Origin: Pedobacter frigiditerrae
Lineage (GTDB): Bacteria; Bacteroidota; Bacteroidia; Sphingobacteriales; Sphingobacteriaceae
Reading direction: 5' to 3'
Assembly: GCF_032678705.1 (NCBI RefSeq)
Contig: NZ_JAVTSS010000001.1
Span: 2,356,001 to 2,420,000 of the forward strand
DNA: 64,000 nt
Part shown: one piece after another, positions 52,768 through 61,084 of the stretch
How positions within the stretch are numbered: position 1 is the first letter of the stretch
Layout: each line of letters begins with the position of its first letter
Program-made: the position numbers and the translations under genes
The notes under the pieces: generated by a model
Databases searched by the model: none
The model's input: the letters and a program-made list of their open reading frames with translations, nothing else
Told to the model about the DNA's origin: nothing

Positions 52768-53103
52768 TTACGATTGCAAATAGCCCTGAACTTCTACTTT
52801 TAACTTCGGAAGTTCTCGCACAATGATAGTCCAAATAATTTCGTCAGAAATATTATCATAACTATGGATAATTTTATTGCGAGTACCCACAATATTCCTG
52901 GCATTTTCAATGGAAAAATCAGGTTTTTCTTTTAGTATTCTGTTTATCGCCTCACCAATTATTTCGATATTTCGCTCAACGGCCTTTTTTGTTTTCAAAT
53001 CTTTTTTGTATTCCAAAAAACCATTCGTTTCATTAATAAACATAAAAATTTCGTCGATACTTTGTTCAACATCAAGCAACCAAGTTAGAATTTTAGGCTC
53101 CAT
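52768..53103 (-). CDS. hepT: HEPN-domain toxin, HepT-like (DUF86)
   Basis: A 111-residue all-helical HEPN protein. The RNase motif Rx4HxY is intact: Arg75, His80 and Tyr82 in RNKIIHSY. In characterised MntA-HepT pairs the toxin cuts RNA and is silenced when the antitoxin adds AMP units to the Tyr of this motif. It overlaps the upstream nucleotidyltransferase by 11 nt, so the two form a type VII toxin-antitoxin operon with the antitoxin first. Its stop codon is followed directly by a REP-like element. Confidence 0.9.
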   Translation of the reverse strand: MEPKILTWLLDVEQSIDEIFMFINETNGFLEYKKDLKTKKAVERNIEIIGEAINRILKEKPDFSIENARNIVGTRNKIIHSYDNISDEIIWTIIVRELPKLKVEVQGYLQS

Positions 53104-53398
53104 AGATTTTAACCTTAGTACGTTCTAATTCTTGTTTAAAAAACCTATTCCTTATTGCTCTTTCTTCCAACAAATCTATCTGCCTGTTTAATAAATCTTC
53201 TAACTTCCTCTTCAAGTTAAAATACAAATCTGTATAACTAAATGGGTCGCTTTCATTAAAGTCTACAACTAAATCTATATCAGAATCATCATTAAAATCA
53301 TCTCTAACAATAGACCCAAAAGCAAAAAGAGATTTTACATTGTTCTTTTCGCAAAGCCTCTGTATTTCTTTTGTCTTTAACTGATTGAGATTATCCAT
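53093..53398 (-). CDS. mntA: MNT nucleotidyltransferase antitoxin, MntA-like
   Basis: A 101-residue minimal nucleotidyltransferase. GS at 28-29, ten residues, then DID at 40-42 gives the GSx10DxD signature, and a third acid lies in LVVDF. Such proteins AMPylate the HEPN toxin encoded next. The start MDNLNQLKTKEI at 53398 is preferred over an upstream ATG at 53413, because a TATATTTG promoter box occupies 53403-53410. That leaves a 4-nt spacing between box and ATG. Confidence 0.88.
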   Translation of the reverse strand: MDNLNQLKTKEIQRLCEKNNVKSLFAFGSIVRDDFNDDSDIDLVVDFNESDPFSYTDLYFNLKRKLEDLLNRQIDLLEERAIRNRFFKQELERTKVKIYGA

Positions 53399-53402
53399 AT
53401 AG

Positions 53403-53410
53403 CAAATATA
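53403..53410 (-). promoter_or_regulatory. -7 box TATATTTG next to the mntA start
   Basis: An exact TAnnTTTG on the minus strand is followed by CTAT and the ATG at 53398, implying a leaderless transcript. Confidence 0.45.
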
Positions 53411-53496
53411 CAACTTTATGATTTTAGTTTGATAAGGCTAGTCGTAAGCCTTTGCAGATATATATCTGGGAAATCCAAAGTATTAAATACTGAACC

Positions 53497-54081
53497 TCAC
53501 ACCTTATATTGATAATGGCCAATGATTTTAAAGGAAAAAAGGCAATCTTCCAATACTTGACCAGCACCTATGTTATGAACAATTAAGAACCTTTTTCCAT
53601 CGGCAGATTTTTTATTTACCACCAAGCCGATGTGTGATATATTTCCACTTAAATTCCAACACACAATATCTCCCGGCTTATAATCATCAGCATTTTTAGT
53701 CATTGGTTTTACAGTTCCCTTACGCTTAAAGAAAACCATTAAATTATAAACTCTTCTATGGTCTATGTTTGCATCTGGCGTTTTCCTGCCCCAATCTTTT
53801 GGATAAAGTTTAAAATTCTGCTTCATGTCTTCGTGAACGTTCTTTTGCAAGTCAGTTCCCAAAGTTCGGTAAGCCCTAATCACCACATCGGTACAAACTC
53901 CTTTACCAGCAGGCACATCTCCATTGGGATAAGGTATTTTAAAATAAGCAGGGTCGTAAACTACTTTTTGCTTGGTTAAAGCAATTGCAGCATCAGAAAG
54001 TTTTAGTGCCTGTGGAGACTGTCCAAAACTTTGAAAGGCTACCAAAAAGAGAACCAAAAATGAATATAGTTTTCTGGACAT
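53497..54081 (-). CDS. DUF1287 exported protein (YijF-like, NlpC/P60-like fold)
   Basis: A 194-residue protein with signal peptide ending QSFGQ. GVCTDVVIRAYR around Cys63, DYKPGDIVCWNLSGNISHIGLVV with a His and VHNIGAGQVLEDCLF are typical DUF1287 motifs. The Cys/His pair and the layout resemble papain-like NlpC/P60 peptidases, so a periplasmic cell-wall role is possible, but the family is not characterised. A TAGATTTG box lies at 54103-54110, 22 nt upstream. Confidence 0.85.
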   Translation of the reverse strand: MSRKLYSFLVLFLVAFQSFGQSPQALKLSDAAIALTKQKVVYDPAYFKIPYPNGDVPAGKGVCTDVVIRAYRTLGTDLQKNVHEDMKQNFKLYPKDWGRKTPDANIDHRRVYNLMVFFKRKGTVKPMTKNADDYKPGDIVCWNLSGNISHIGLVVNKKSADGKRFLIVHNIGAGQVLEDCLFSFKIIGHYQYKV

Positions 54082-54443
54082 ATAAATCTACTTATGTTGC
54101 TTCAAATCTAATTCAATTTTATGGCATAGAAAAGTTTAGAACAATTTTCAGACCTCAGAGAGGTCTAATATCTATAGGAAAGGAATGAATTAAGTGTGCG
54201 ACCCCAGCTGGGGTCGTATATTATTTAAGCACCTTTTTATAAATATTTTATCCCCCTGGGATAACCAATGAATAACAATCCTACTCTTGGAACCTCTGAA
54301 AAATAGCAATTTAATATACTAACAAAAAACAATCGTCCATTTAACGTTTATTTTTTAGTGCTTTTGCTATTAACATAAAATGATTTATTATATTGTGTCA
54401 ACTATTGTAAGAACGAACCAATTATAATCACAACCTGAACACA
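54082..54443. other. 362-nt divergent intergenic region with palindromes
   Basis: No gene is seen. It holds the -7 box of the DUF1287 gene (54103-54110, minus), a small dyad AGACCTC-agag-AGGTCT-like at about 54150-54166, and the perfect 18-nt palindrome CGACCCCAGCTGGGGTCG at 54199-54216. The right part is AT-rich and should contain the promoter of the oxidoreductase gene at 54444. Confidence 0.55.
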
Positions 54444-55754
54444 ATGAAACGTAGAAACTTCATCCAATCTAGCTCCATTTTATTAGCAAGCACTGGCTTG
54501 GCATCAGTAATGCCTTTAGATTTATTAGCATCTGCTGCGAAAGCAGACAAAATTCGTTTTGCAGTTATTGGCGTAAACGGGATGGGTTGGTCTAATTTAA
54601 ATGCCTTAATAAAGGATTCAAGGGCACAATGTATTGCCATTTGCGATGTAGACAAGAACGTTTTAAATAAAAGAACTGCAGAATTAGCAAAGAAAAACAT
54701 TACTGTAACTACAGCATCTGACTATAAAACGATATTAGCAAACAAAGATATTGATGCCGTTGTAATTGGAACACCAGACCATTGGCATTGTAAAATAATG
54801 GTTGATGCTCTTGCTGCTGGCAAAGATGTTTATGTAGAAAAACCAGCGGGCAACTCAATTGAGGAGTGTAATATCATGGTGGCTGCTCAAAAAAAATATA
54901 ATAAAGCAGTACAAGTTGGACAATGGCAACGTAGTCAAAAACACTTTGCTGATGCAATGGCGTATGTTCATTCTGGTAAGTTAGGCAACGTACGCTTGGT
55001 TAAAGCTTGGGCGTATCAAGGTTGGATGAAAGCTATACCAACTGTAGCTGACTCACCTGTACCAGAAGGTGTAGATTACGCTGCTTGGCTTGGCCCTGCA
55101 ACAAAAAGGCCATTCAATAAAAACCGTTTCCATTTTGAATTTAGATGGTTCTGGGATTATGCAGGAGGCTTAATGACAGATTGGGGTGTGCACATGATTG
55201 ATTTTGGCCTAATCGGTATGAAAGCAGAAACACCGATAAGTGTTGTTGCTTCTGGAGGTAAATTTGCTAACCCTAATGATGCTTCTGAAACACCAGACAC
55301 TTTAACTACAATCTATCAATTCAAGGATTTCAACTTACAATGGGAACACGCAACTGGAATTGATGGAGGTCCTTATAATAGAAACCACGGTGTTGCTTTT
55401 ATTGGTAACAATGGCACATTGGTAGTAAACAGACAGGGTTGGGAAGTGATACCTGAAAAAGCTGATGGAAAAGACAAAATTGAGCGTGTAGAATTTCAAA
55501 AGTCTGTTGATAATGGTTTGGAAAAACATACTAGCAATTTCTTAGATGTTGTACAATCTAGAAAATTCGAAGACCTAAAAGCACCAATTGAAGCTGGCTC
55601 TCATATTGCAAAAATTTGCCAGATGGGAAATATCGCTTACAGGTTAGGTAAAAAAATATATTGGGATGCTGATAAAAATAAATTCACAGATAGTGAAGCC
55701 AATAAATACCTAACTGCGGCCTATCACAATGGTTATAAATTGCCAACAGTGTAG
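54444..55754 (+). CDS. Gfo/Idh/MocA family oxidoreductase with Tat-type signal
   Basis: A 436-residue protein. MKRRNFIQSSSILLASTGLASV is a twin-arginine signal, as in many Bacteroidetes members that work in the periplasm. Residues 38-165 form the Rossmann fold (RFAVIGVNGMGWSN, AICDVD, VVIGTPDHWHCKIMVDALAAGKDVYVEKPAGNS with the EKP catalytic motif). The C-terminal half is the alpha/beta substrate domain. Enzymes of this group oxidise or isomerise sugars with tightly bound NAD(P). The sugar substrate cannot be named. It stands alone. Confidence 0.9.
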   Translation: MKRRNFIQSSSILLASTGLASVMPLDLLASAAKADKIRFAVIGVNGMGWSNLNALIKDSRAQCIAICDVDKNVLNKRTAELAKKNITVTTASDYKTILANKDIDAVVIGTPDHWHCKIMVDALAAGKDVYVEKPAGNSIEECNIMVAAQKKYNKAVQVGQWQRSQKHFADAMAYVHSGKLGNVRLVKAWAYQGWMKAIPTVADSPVPEGVDYAAWLGPATKRPFNKNRFHFEFRWFWDYAGGLMTDWGVHMIDFGLIGMKAETPISVVASGGKFANPNDASETPDTLTTIYQFKDFNLQWEHATGIDGGPYNRNHGVAFIGNNGTLVVNRQGWEVIPEKADGKDKIERVEFQKSVDNGLEKHTSNFLDVVQSRKFEDLKAPIEAGSHIAKICQMGNIAYRLGKKIYWDADKNKFTDSEANKYLTAAYHNGYKLPTV

Positions 55755-55852
55755 TTTTTTTTATTGCTTCGCCGTTAGGAAAATCCACAATGTGGAAAAA
55801 GCAATAAGATTAAGAGTATTTAAATTTTTAGTTTTGTATAAAATAATTAAAG

Positions 55853-55872
55853 GCCCCTTTAGGGGTTTGGGG
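55853..55872. repeat. GCCCCTTTAGGGGTTTGGGG repeat directly before thyA
   Basis: The 20-mer ends 2 nt before the thyA ATG, occupying the position where a ribosome binding site would be. A second copy is at 41401-41420. Confidence 0.65.
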
Positions 55873-55873
55873 T

Positions 55874-56668
55874 ATGAAACAATATTTAGATTTAATGCAA
55901 CATGTGCTAGATAACGGCACACAAAAGCACGATAGAACAGGAACGGGAACCATTAGCGTTTTTGGATATCAAATGCGTTTTAACCTTCAAGAAGGTTTTC
56001 CGATGGTGACTACAAAAAAGCTGCATCTTAAGTCTATTATACATGAACTAATTTGGTTTTTAAGTGGTGATACTAATATTAAATACCTAAAAGATAATGG
56101 TGTTAAAATTTGGGACGAGTGGGCGGATGAAAACGGAAACTTAGGACCGGTTTATGGTTCACAATGGCGCTCTTGGCCAAAACCAAATGGTGAAAAGATT
56201 GACCAAATCACTCAAATCATCAATACCATTAAAAACAACCCAGATTCGAGAAGAATTATCGTTTCTGCTTGGAATGTTGCTGAAGTTGAAAACATGGCAT
56301 TACCTCCGTGTCACGCCTTTTTTCAATTTTATGTAGCAGATGGCAAATTAAGTTGTCAATTATACCAACGCAGTGCGGATATATTTTTAGGTGTACCATT
56401 TAACATCGCATCTTATGCTTTATTAACCATGATGGTTGCTCAAGTTTGCGGATTAGAGTATGGAGATTTCATCCATACACTTGGCGATGCACATTTATAT
56501 AACAACCACATCGAACAAGCAAACTTGCAGTTAAGTAGAAATACCAAGCCTTTACCTCAAATGCATATCAATCCAGCTGTAAAAGACATTTTCGATTTTA
56601 AATTTGAAGATTTTACTTTGGAGAATTACGACCCGCATCCGCATATTAAAGGAGCTGTGGCGGTATAA
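55874..56668 (+). CDS. thyA: Thymidylate synthase
   Basis: A 264-residue enzyme that methylates dUMP to dTMP with methylene-tetrahydrofolate. The nucleophile is Cys146 in [18 protein letters not shown] near residue 22, [35 protein letters not shown] and GDAHLYNNH are all conserved. Length equals that of E. coli ThyA. The reaction yields dihydrofolate, which the product of the next gene, folA, reduces. The two genes are separated by 116 nt holding a REP-like element. Confidence 0.97.
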   Translation: MKQYLDLMQHVLDNGTQKHDRTGTGTISVFGYQMRFNLQEGFPMVTTKKLHLKSIIHELIWFLSGDTNIKYLKDNGVKIWDEWADENGNLGPVYGSQWRSWPKPNGEKIDQITQIINTIKNNPDSRRIIVSAWNVAEVENMALPPCHAFFQFYVADGKLSCQLYQRSADIFLGVPFNIASYALLTMMVAQVCGLEYGDFIHTLGDAHLYNNHIEQANLQLSRNTKPLPQMHINPAVKDIFDFKFEDFTLENYDPHPHIKGAVAV

Positions 56669-56674
56669 ATTATA

Positions 56675-56763
56675 TCGTCATTGCGAGGGTCGATTTTTCA
56701 TCGCCCGAAGCAATCTTAAAGCGAAATACAACTATGGAGATTGCTTCGTGCCTAGCAATGACG
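56675..56763. repeat. REP-like repeat, family B, between thyA and folA (no nested palindrome)
   Basis: CGTCATTGCGAGGGTCGATT and GCCTAGCAATGACG are the ends, with CCGAAGCAATCT/AGATTGCTTCG inside. It is the uninterrupted counterpart of 20692-20812 and 34166-34212, and it lies inside a likely operon. Confidence 0.75.
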
Positions 56764-56784
56764 TGAAGTATTTAAAAAAAACCA

Positions 56785-57273
56785 ATGAACAAACTATCCA
56801 TCGTCGTAGCCATCTCAGAAAACAAAGCAATTGGCAAAGACAATCAATTGTTATGGCATTTGCCTGCCGATTTGAAACATTTCAAAGAAATCACCTCTGG
56901 ACATACCATTATTATGGGTAGAAAGACTTATGATTCTATCGGCAGACCACTACCAAACAGAAGAAATATTGTAATTACCCGCAAAGCTGATTTACAAATT
57001 GAAAACGTGGAAGTTGTAAACAGCCTAGAAGAAGCAATATCGCTCTGCAAAAATGAAGAAGAGGTGTTTATAATAGGTGGAGCAGAGATTTATAAGAATT
57101 CTATTTCATTGAGCAATAGGATTTATTTAACAACGGTTCACAAAGAATATGAGGCTGATGTTTTTTTCCCAAAAATAAATGCGGATGAATGGGTAGAAAC
57201 CTATCAAGAATATCACGGACCTGATGAAAAAAATAGCGTAGCTTACACTTTTTCGACGTTAGAACGCAAATAA
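56785..57273 (+). CDS. folA: Dihydrofolate reductase
   Basis: A 162-residue enzyme reducing dihydrofolate with NADPH. SIVVAISENKAIGKDNQLLWHLPADLKHFKEIT is the N-terminal active-site region, including Asp in LPADLKHFK. IIMGRKTYDSIGRPLPNRRNIVITR and FIIGGAEIYK are the NADPH-binding motifs. It follows thyA, giving the usual folate/thymidylate pairing. No features suggest a trimethoprim-resistant variant. Confidence 0.96.
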   Translation: MNKLSIVVAISENKAIGKDNQLLWHLPADLKHFKEITSGHTIIMGRKTYDSIGRPLPNRRNIVITRKADLQIENVEVVNSLEEAISLCKNEEEVFIIGGAEIYKNSISLSNRIYLTTVHKEYEADVFFPKINADEWVETYQEYHGPDEKNSVAYTFSTLERK

Positions 57274-57326
57274 TTAAACTTCCTTAATAAAATTACAATA
57301 AGGTAACTATTATTTAAAAAAATAGT

Positions 57327-57334
57327 TAGATTTG
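57327..57334 (+). promoter_or_regulatory. -7 box TAGATTTG for secDF
   Basis: An exact TAnnTTTG match lies 47 nt before the ATG at 57382. Confidence 0.4.
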
Positions 57335-57381
57335 CCGACTTGTTTAAAAACAGCAAATAGAAAAAAATTATACAACAAAAA

Positions 57382-60351
57382 ATGCAAGGTAAAGGTTTTA
57401 TTAAATTTATGGCAATACTATTGGGTATTGTCTGTCTGTATTCTCTTTCGTTTAATCTAGTTACATATAATGTAGAAAAAGACGCCAAAGCGTACGCCAA
57501 AGGCGACACAATCAAAGAAAAAGCGTATTTAGATTCAATGGCTACTCAGCCAGTTTATCCAGTATTTGGCTTAACCTATCAGCAAGTTAAAGGTAAAGAG
57601 ATTAACCTTGGCCTTGACTTAAAAGGTGGTATGAACGTTACCATGGAGATTTCTTTAGCTGAGCTAACTAAATCTTTGGCAAATAATACTACAGATGCAA
57701 ACTTTAACGAAGCATTAAGAAACGCACAAGCAAAATTAAATGCTGGAGGTAGTGATTTCATTTCGTTATTTGTTAATGAATACGAAAAACTTGTACCGAA
57801 TGGTAAGTTAGCCGATTTCTTTTCAACTCAAGATAATGCTGCGCAGTTAAAAGCTAATGCAAGCAATGCTGATGTAAAAAGTTTCCTTTCTAAAGAAGCT
57901 AATAGTGCAATTGACCGTTCATTTATCATTTTGCGTAGTCGTATTGATGGTTTTGGTATGGTTAGTCCTAACATGCAAAAACAAGAAGGTTCTAACAGAA
58001 TCTTTATTGAGATGCCAGGTGTTCAAGACAAAGAGCGTGTTCGTAAATTATTACAAGGTTCTGCTGAATTACAATTTTGGCAAGTTTATCAAAATCCAGA
58101 AGTATATGGCATTTTAGATAACATTAATAAAACTCTTGCTGCTAGTCTTAAAGATACTGCTACAGTTGCTCCTGCGGCTAAAGCAACAGATACTACTAAA
58201 GCTGATAATAAATTAGCTGGTCTTGGTAAATTAAACAAAAAAGATACTTCAGCAACTGCTAAAAATGCTGATGCGGCTAAAGCAAGTCCACTAATTGGCA
58301 CTTTATTAGAAATTCAAGCTTACAAAGACCAAAACGGACAAATTCAATTGGCTCCTGGTGCTGTTGTAGGTACAGTGCTACAAAAAGATACTGCTAAGGT
58401 GATGGCATATTTTGCTAAACCAGAAATTAAACCACTTATTCCAGGCACATTGAAATTCATGTGGGGTCTTAAACCTAAAGATGGAACTAAGCGTTTTGAT
58501 TTATATGCAATCAAAGTAACATCAATGGATGGCAAACCAGCTTTAGGTGGTGATGCAATCTCAAATGCTCGTAGCGATTACGGTGAGAACAACAAGCCTC
58601 AAGTTTCTATGAACATGACTGCTGATGGTGCTGCAAAATGGAAAAAAATTACTGCAGAAGCAGCTGGTATTCCAGATGACCACTCTGACGACAAAGCAAT
58701 TGCTATTGTTTTAGATAACACAGTTTATACTGCTCCTACTGTAAACGGCGAAATTCCAAATGGTAGCTCTGTTATCTCTGGTAGTTTCACTATTGATGAC
58801 ACTAAAGATTTAGCTAACATCTTAAAAGCTGGTAAATTACCTGCTCCTGCTAAAATCGTTTCAGATTTCGTGGTTGGTCCTTCATTGGGTCAACAAGCAA
58901 TTGATAGCGGTTTATCATCATTTATCATTGCATTCGTAGTTATTTTAGCCTTTATGGCTTTATATTACAACAAAGCTGGTTGGGTTGCTAACTTGGCATT
59001 GTTAATTAACTTATTCTTTATCATGGGTGTACTTGCAGCATTTGGTGCTGTACTTACTTTACCTGGTATTGCTGGTATCGTTTTAACAATAGGTTTATCG
59101 GTTGATGCGAACATCCTAATCTTTGAACGTGTGAGGGAAGAACTCGCTCAAGGTAAGAGTACGGGCGTTGCAATTAAAGAAGGTTTTAAACATGCAATGT
59201 CTTCAATTATCGACTCAAACGTAACCTTGTTTATCTTAGGTGCTATTTTGGCTATCTTCGGTACAGGACCAGTACGTGGTTTTGCGGTAACCTTAATGGT
59301 AGGTATTGTAACTTCATTATTTGCAGCAGTGTTAATCTCTCGTGTAATATTTGAAGGTTTATTAGCTAAAAAAGCAAATATTTCATTCGATAATAAATAC
59401 ACCAAAAACGCATTTAAAAATATTGCCTTCAACTTTGTTGGACGTAGAAAATTATACTACATTATCTCTACATTAATCATTATTGCTGGTATTGGTTTTT
59501 ATGTTAAAAATGGCGGTTTAAACCTTGGTGTAGATTTTAAAGGCGGTAGAACTTATATTGTTAAGTTCGATAAATTAATGAATACTGAAGAAGTTGCTCA
59601 CAAATTGGTTCCTCATTTTGAAGGTGAAGAAGCTTTAGTTAAAACTGCTGGCACGGATAATTCATTAAAAATTACTACTCCTTATCACATCCAAGATCAA
59701 GACCCAAATGCTGATAAAATTGTTGAAAATGCCTTAAGAAAAGGTTTAGCAGAAACTGGTGCTAAGTTCACTATCGAAAGTCAACAAAAAGTTACCCCTA
59801 CTATTGCTAGTGATATCATTTATGGCGCTTATGGAGCAATATTGTTCTCATGTGTGCTAATGTTTATCTACATCTTAGTTCGTTTTAGAAAATGGCAATA
59901 TGGCTTAGGTGCGGTTATCGCATTGTTCCATGACGTGTTATTGGTATTATCATTCTATACTATTTTAGATGGTGTATTGCCCTTCCCATTAGAAATTGGA
60001 CAAGATTTTATCGCTGCTATTTTAACGGTAATGGGTTATACAATGACAGAAACTGTAGTTGTGTTTGACCGTATTCGTGAGAAATTAGGCGAATCTGGTA
60101 AAACTGATGTTTATGGTGCAGAAAGAGATACTTTAATCAACTTCGCATTAAACAGTACATTAAGTCGTACTATCTTAACATCATTAACCGTATTCTTCGT
60201 GTTATTGGTAATCTTTATTTTCGGTGGTGATAGCATTCGTGGATTTATCTTCGCATTGCTAATTGGTCGTATCATTGGTACATATTCATCATTATGTATC
60301 TCTACTCCTATCGTAATAGATTTATCTAAAAACGAAGCCAAAAAAGCTTAA
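57382..60351 (+). CDS. secDF: Fused SecD-SecF protein-export subunit
   Basis: A 989-residue inner-membrane protein joining SecD (about 1-660) and SecF (about 670-989). The first SecD span (7-30) is followed by the periplasmic P1 domain with NLGLDLKGGMNVTMEIS. An Ala/Lys/Thr-rich insert (about 262-300, including APAAKATDTTKADNK) splits P1. Five spans at about 508-660 include the proton-relay motif SVDANILIFERVREE. SecF has LGVDFKGG and five spans with MGYTMTETVVVFDRIRE. It uses proton flow to pull secreted proteins after SecA/SecYEG. Fusion of SecD and SecF is normal in Bacteroidetes. Confidence 0.96.
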   Translation: MQGKGFIKFMAILLGIVCLYSLSFNLVTYNVEKDAKAYAKGDTIKEKAYLDSMATQPVYPVFGLTYQQVKGKEINLGLDLKGGMNVTMEISLAELTKSLANNTTDANFNEALRNAQAKLNAGGSDFISLFVNEYEKLVPNGKLADFFSTQDNAAQLKANASNADVKSFLSKEANSAIDRSFIILRSRIDGFGMVSPNMQKQEGSNRIFIEMPGVQDKERVRKLLQGSAELQFWQVYQNPEVYGILDNINKTLAASLKDTATVAPAAKATDTTKADNKLAGLGKLNKKDTSATAKNADAAKASPLIGTLLEIQAYKDQNGQIQLAPGAVVGTVLQKDTAKVMAYFAKPEIKPLIPGTLKFMWGLKPKDGTKRFDLYAIKVTSMDGKPALGGDAISNARSDYGENNKPQVSMNMTADGAAKWKKITAEAAGIPDDHSDDKAIAIVLDNTVYTAPTVNGEIPNGSSVISGSFTIDDTKDLANILKAGKLPAPAKIVSDFVVGPSLGQQAIDSGLSSFIIAFVVILAFMALYYNKAGWVANLALLINLFFIMGVLAAFGAVLTLPGIAGIVLTIGLSVDANILIFERVREELAQGKSTGVAIKEGFKHAMSSIIDSNVTLFILGAILAIFGTGPVRGFAVTLMVGIVTSLFAAVLISRVIFEGLLAKKANISFDNKYTKNAFKNIAFNFVGRRKLYYIISTLIIIAGIGFYVKNGGLNLGVDFKGGRTYIVKFDKLMNTEEVAHKLVPHFEGEEALVKTAGTDNSLKITTPYHIQDQDPNADKIVENALRKGLAETGAKFTIESQQKVTPTIASDIIYGAYGAILFSCVLMFIYILVRFRKWQYGLGAVIALFHDVLLVLSFYTILDGVLPFPLEIGQDFIAAILTVMGYTMTETVVVFDRIREKLGESGKTDVYGAERDTLINFALNSTLSRTILTSLTVFFVLLVIFIFGGDSIRGFIFALLIGRIIGTYSSLCISTPIVIDLSKNEAKKA

Positions 60352-60373
60352 TTAAGTTTAAATCATAAAATAC

Positions 60374-60405
60374 AAGGGTCTCGAATTTCGGGACCCTTTT
60401 TTTAT
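60374..60405 (+). terminator. secDF terminator
   Basis: AAGGGTCTCG and CGGGACCCTT form a stem with an AATTT loop, followed by a T7 run. Confidence 0.88.
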
Positions 60406-60412
60406 TGACAAT

Positions 60413-60440
60413 CGTCATTGCGAGGAACGAAGCAATCTCA
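60413..60440. repeat. REP-like repeat, family B (half copy)
   Basis: CGTCATTGCGAGGAACGAAG followed by CAATCTC, a single arm of the element found at 24574-24669 and 56675-56763. Confidence 0.6.
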
Positions 60441-60479
60441 TTCTAAGAATTAGTAAACGAATGTCAGCATTTCATAGTT

Positions 60480-60960
60480 TCTTCAGCCCCGCTTTTCTTC
60501 CTGCCATGAAAAATGGCATCCATTCAATCAGGTTTATTATACAAAGTAAGTGGTTCTTGGCGGACTGAATCTCCCCTCATAGCGTAACAACCTCACCCTA
60601 TCCGCACTTCAGCTTTAGCTTCTGCCTGTTCAATCCCTCTCCTCAAGGAGAGAGAAACAAAGGAACTGCGTTTAACTACTAGCTTTAACAGGGTGAGGTT
60701 CTTAGCGGACTGAATCTCCCCTCATAGCTTAACAACCTCACCCTATCAGCACTTTAGCTTTAACTACCGCCTGTACAATCCCTCTCCTTAAGGAGAGGGA
60801 AACAAAGGAACAGCGTTTAACCACTAACTTTAACAGGGTGAGGCTCTTGGCGACTAGCAACCCTTAATAGCTGCACAAAACCTAAGTTCAATAAACCTGA
60901 TTGACAGCGATAGCTCTTGAGCTGAAAGCGAAAAGACTAAAGCAGAAAGCAGGGCTGCTC
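60480..60960. repeat. Intergenic tandem repeat (145-bp unit) and composite repeat
   Basis: The gap between secDF and the NDH-2 gene holds no gene. From 60553 two units of 145 bp follow each other (60553-60697 and 60698-60842), and a third begins (GCTCTTGGCGAC, 60843). Each unit contains an imperfect palindrome: outer arms CCTCACCCTAT/AACAGGGTGAGG and inner arms CCCTCTCC/GGAGAGGG. A further composite element with AATAAACCTGAT and AGCGATAGCTC lies at about 60880-60960, related in inverse orientation to 49796-49925. Confidence 0.8.
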
Positions 60961-61041
60961 TTCAATAGTAGCTATACTTTTGCTTTTCAAACTATTCTCC
61001 TTTCTTAAACTCGTTTAATATTTATTGGTTTAATAACTTAG

Positions 61042-61049
61042 TATATTTG
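61042..61049 (+). promoter_or_regulatory. -7 box TATATTTG for the NDH-2 gene
   Basis: An exact TAnnTTTG match lies 35 nt before the ATG at 61085. Confidence 0.45.
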
Positions 61050-61084
61050 TTAAACTAAATGATAGGTTCATTAGTTTATCTACT

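Noticed and set aside
57243..57515. Minus-strand frame across the folA-secDF junction
   Set aside because: It overlaps two well-supported genes and their promoter and has no recognisable content.
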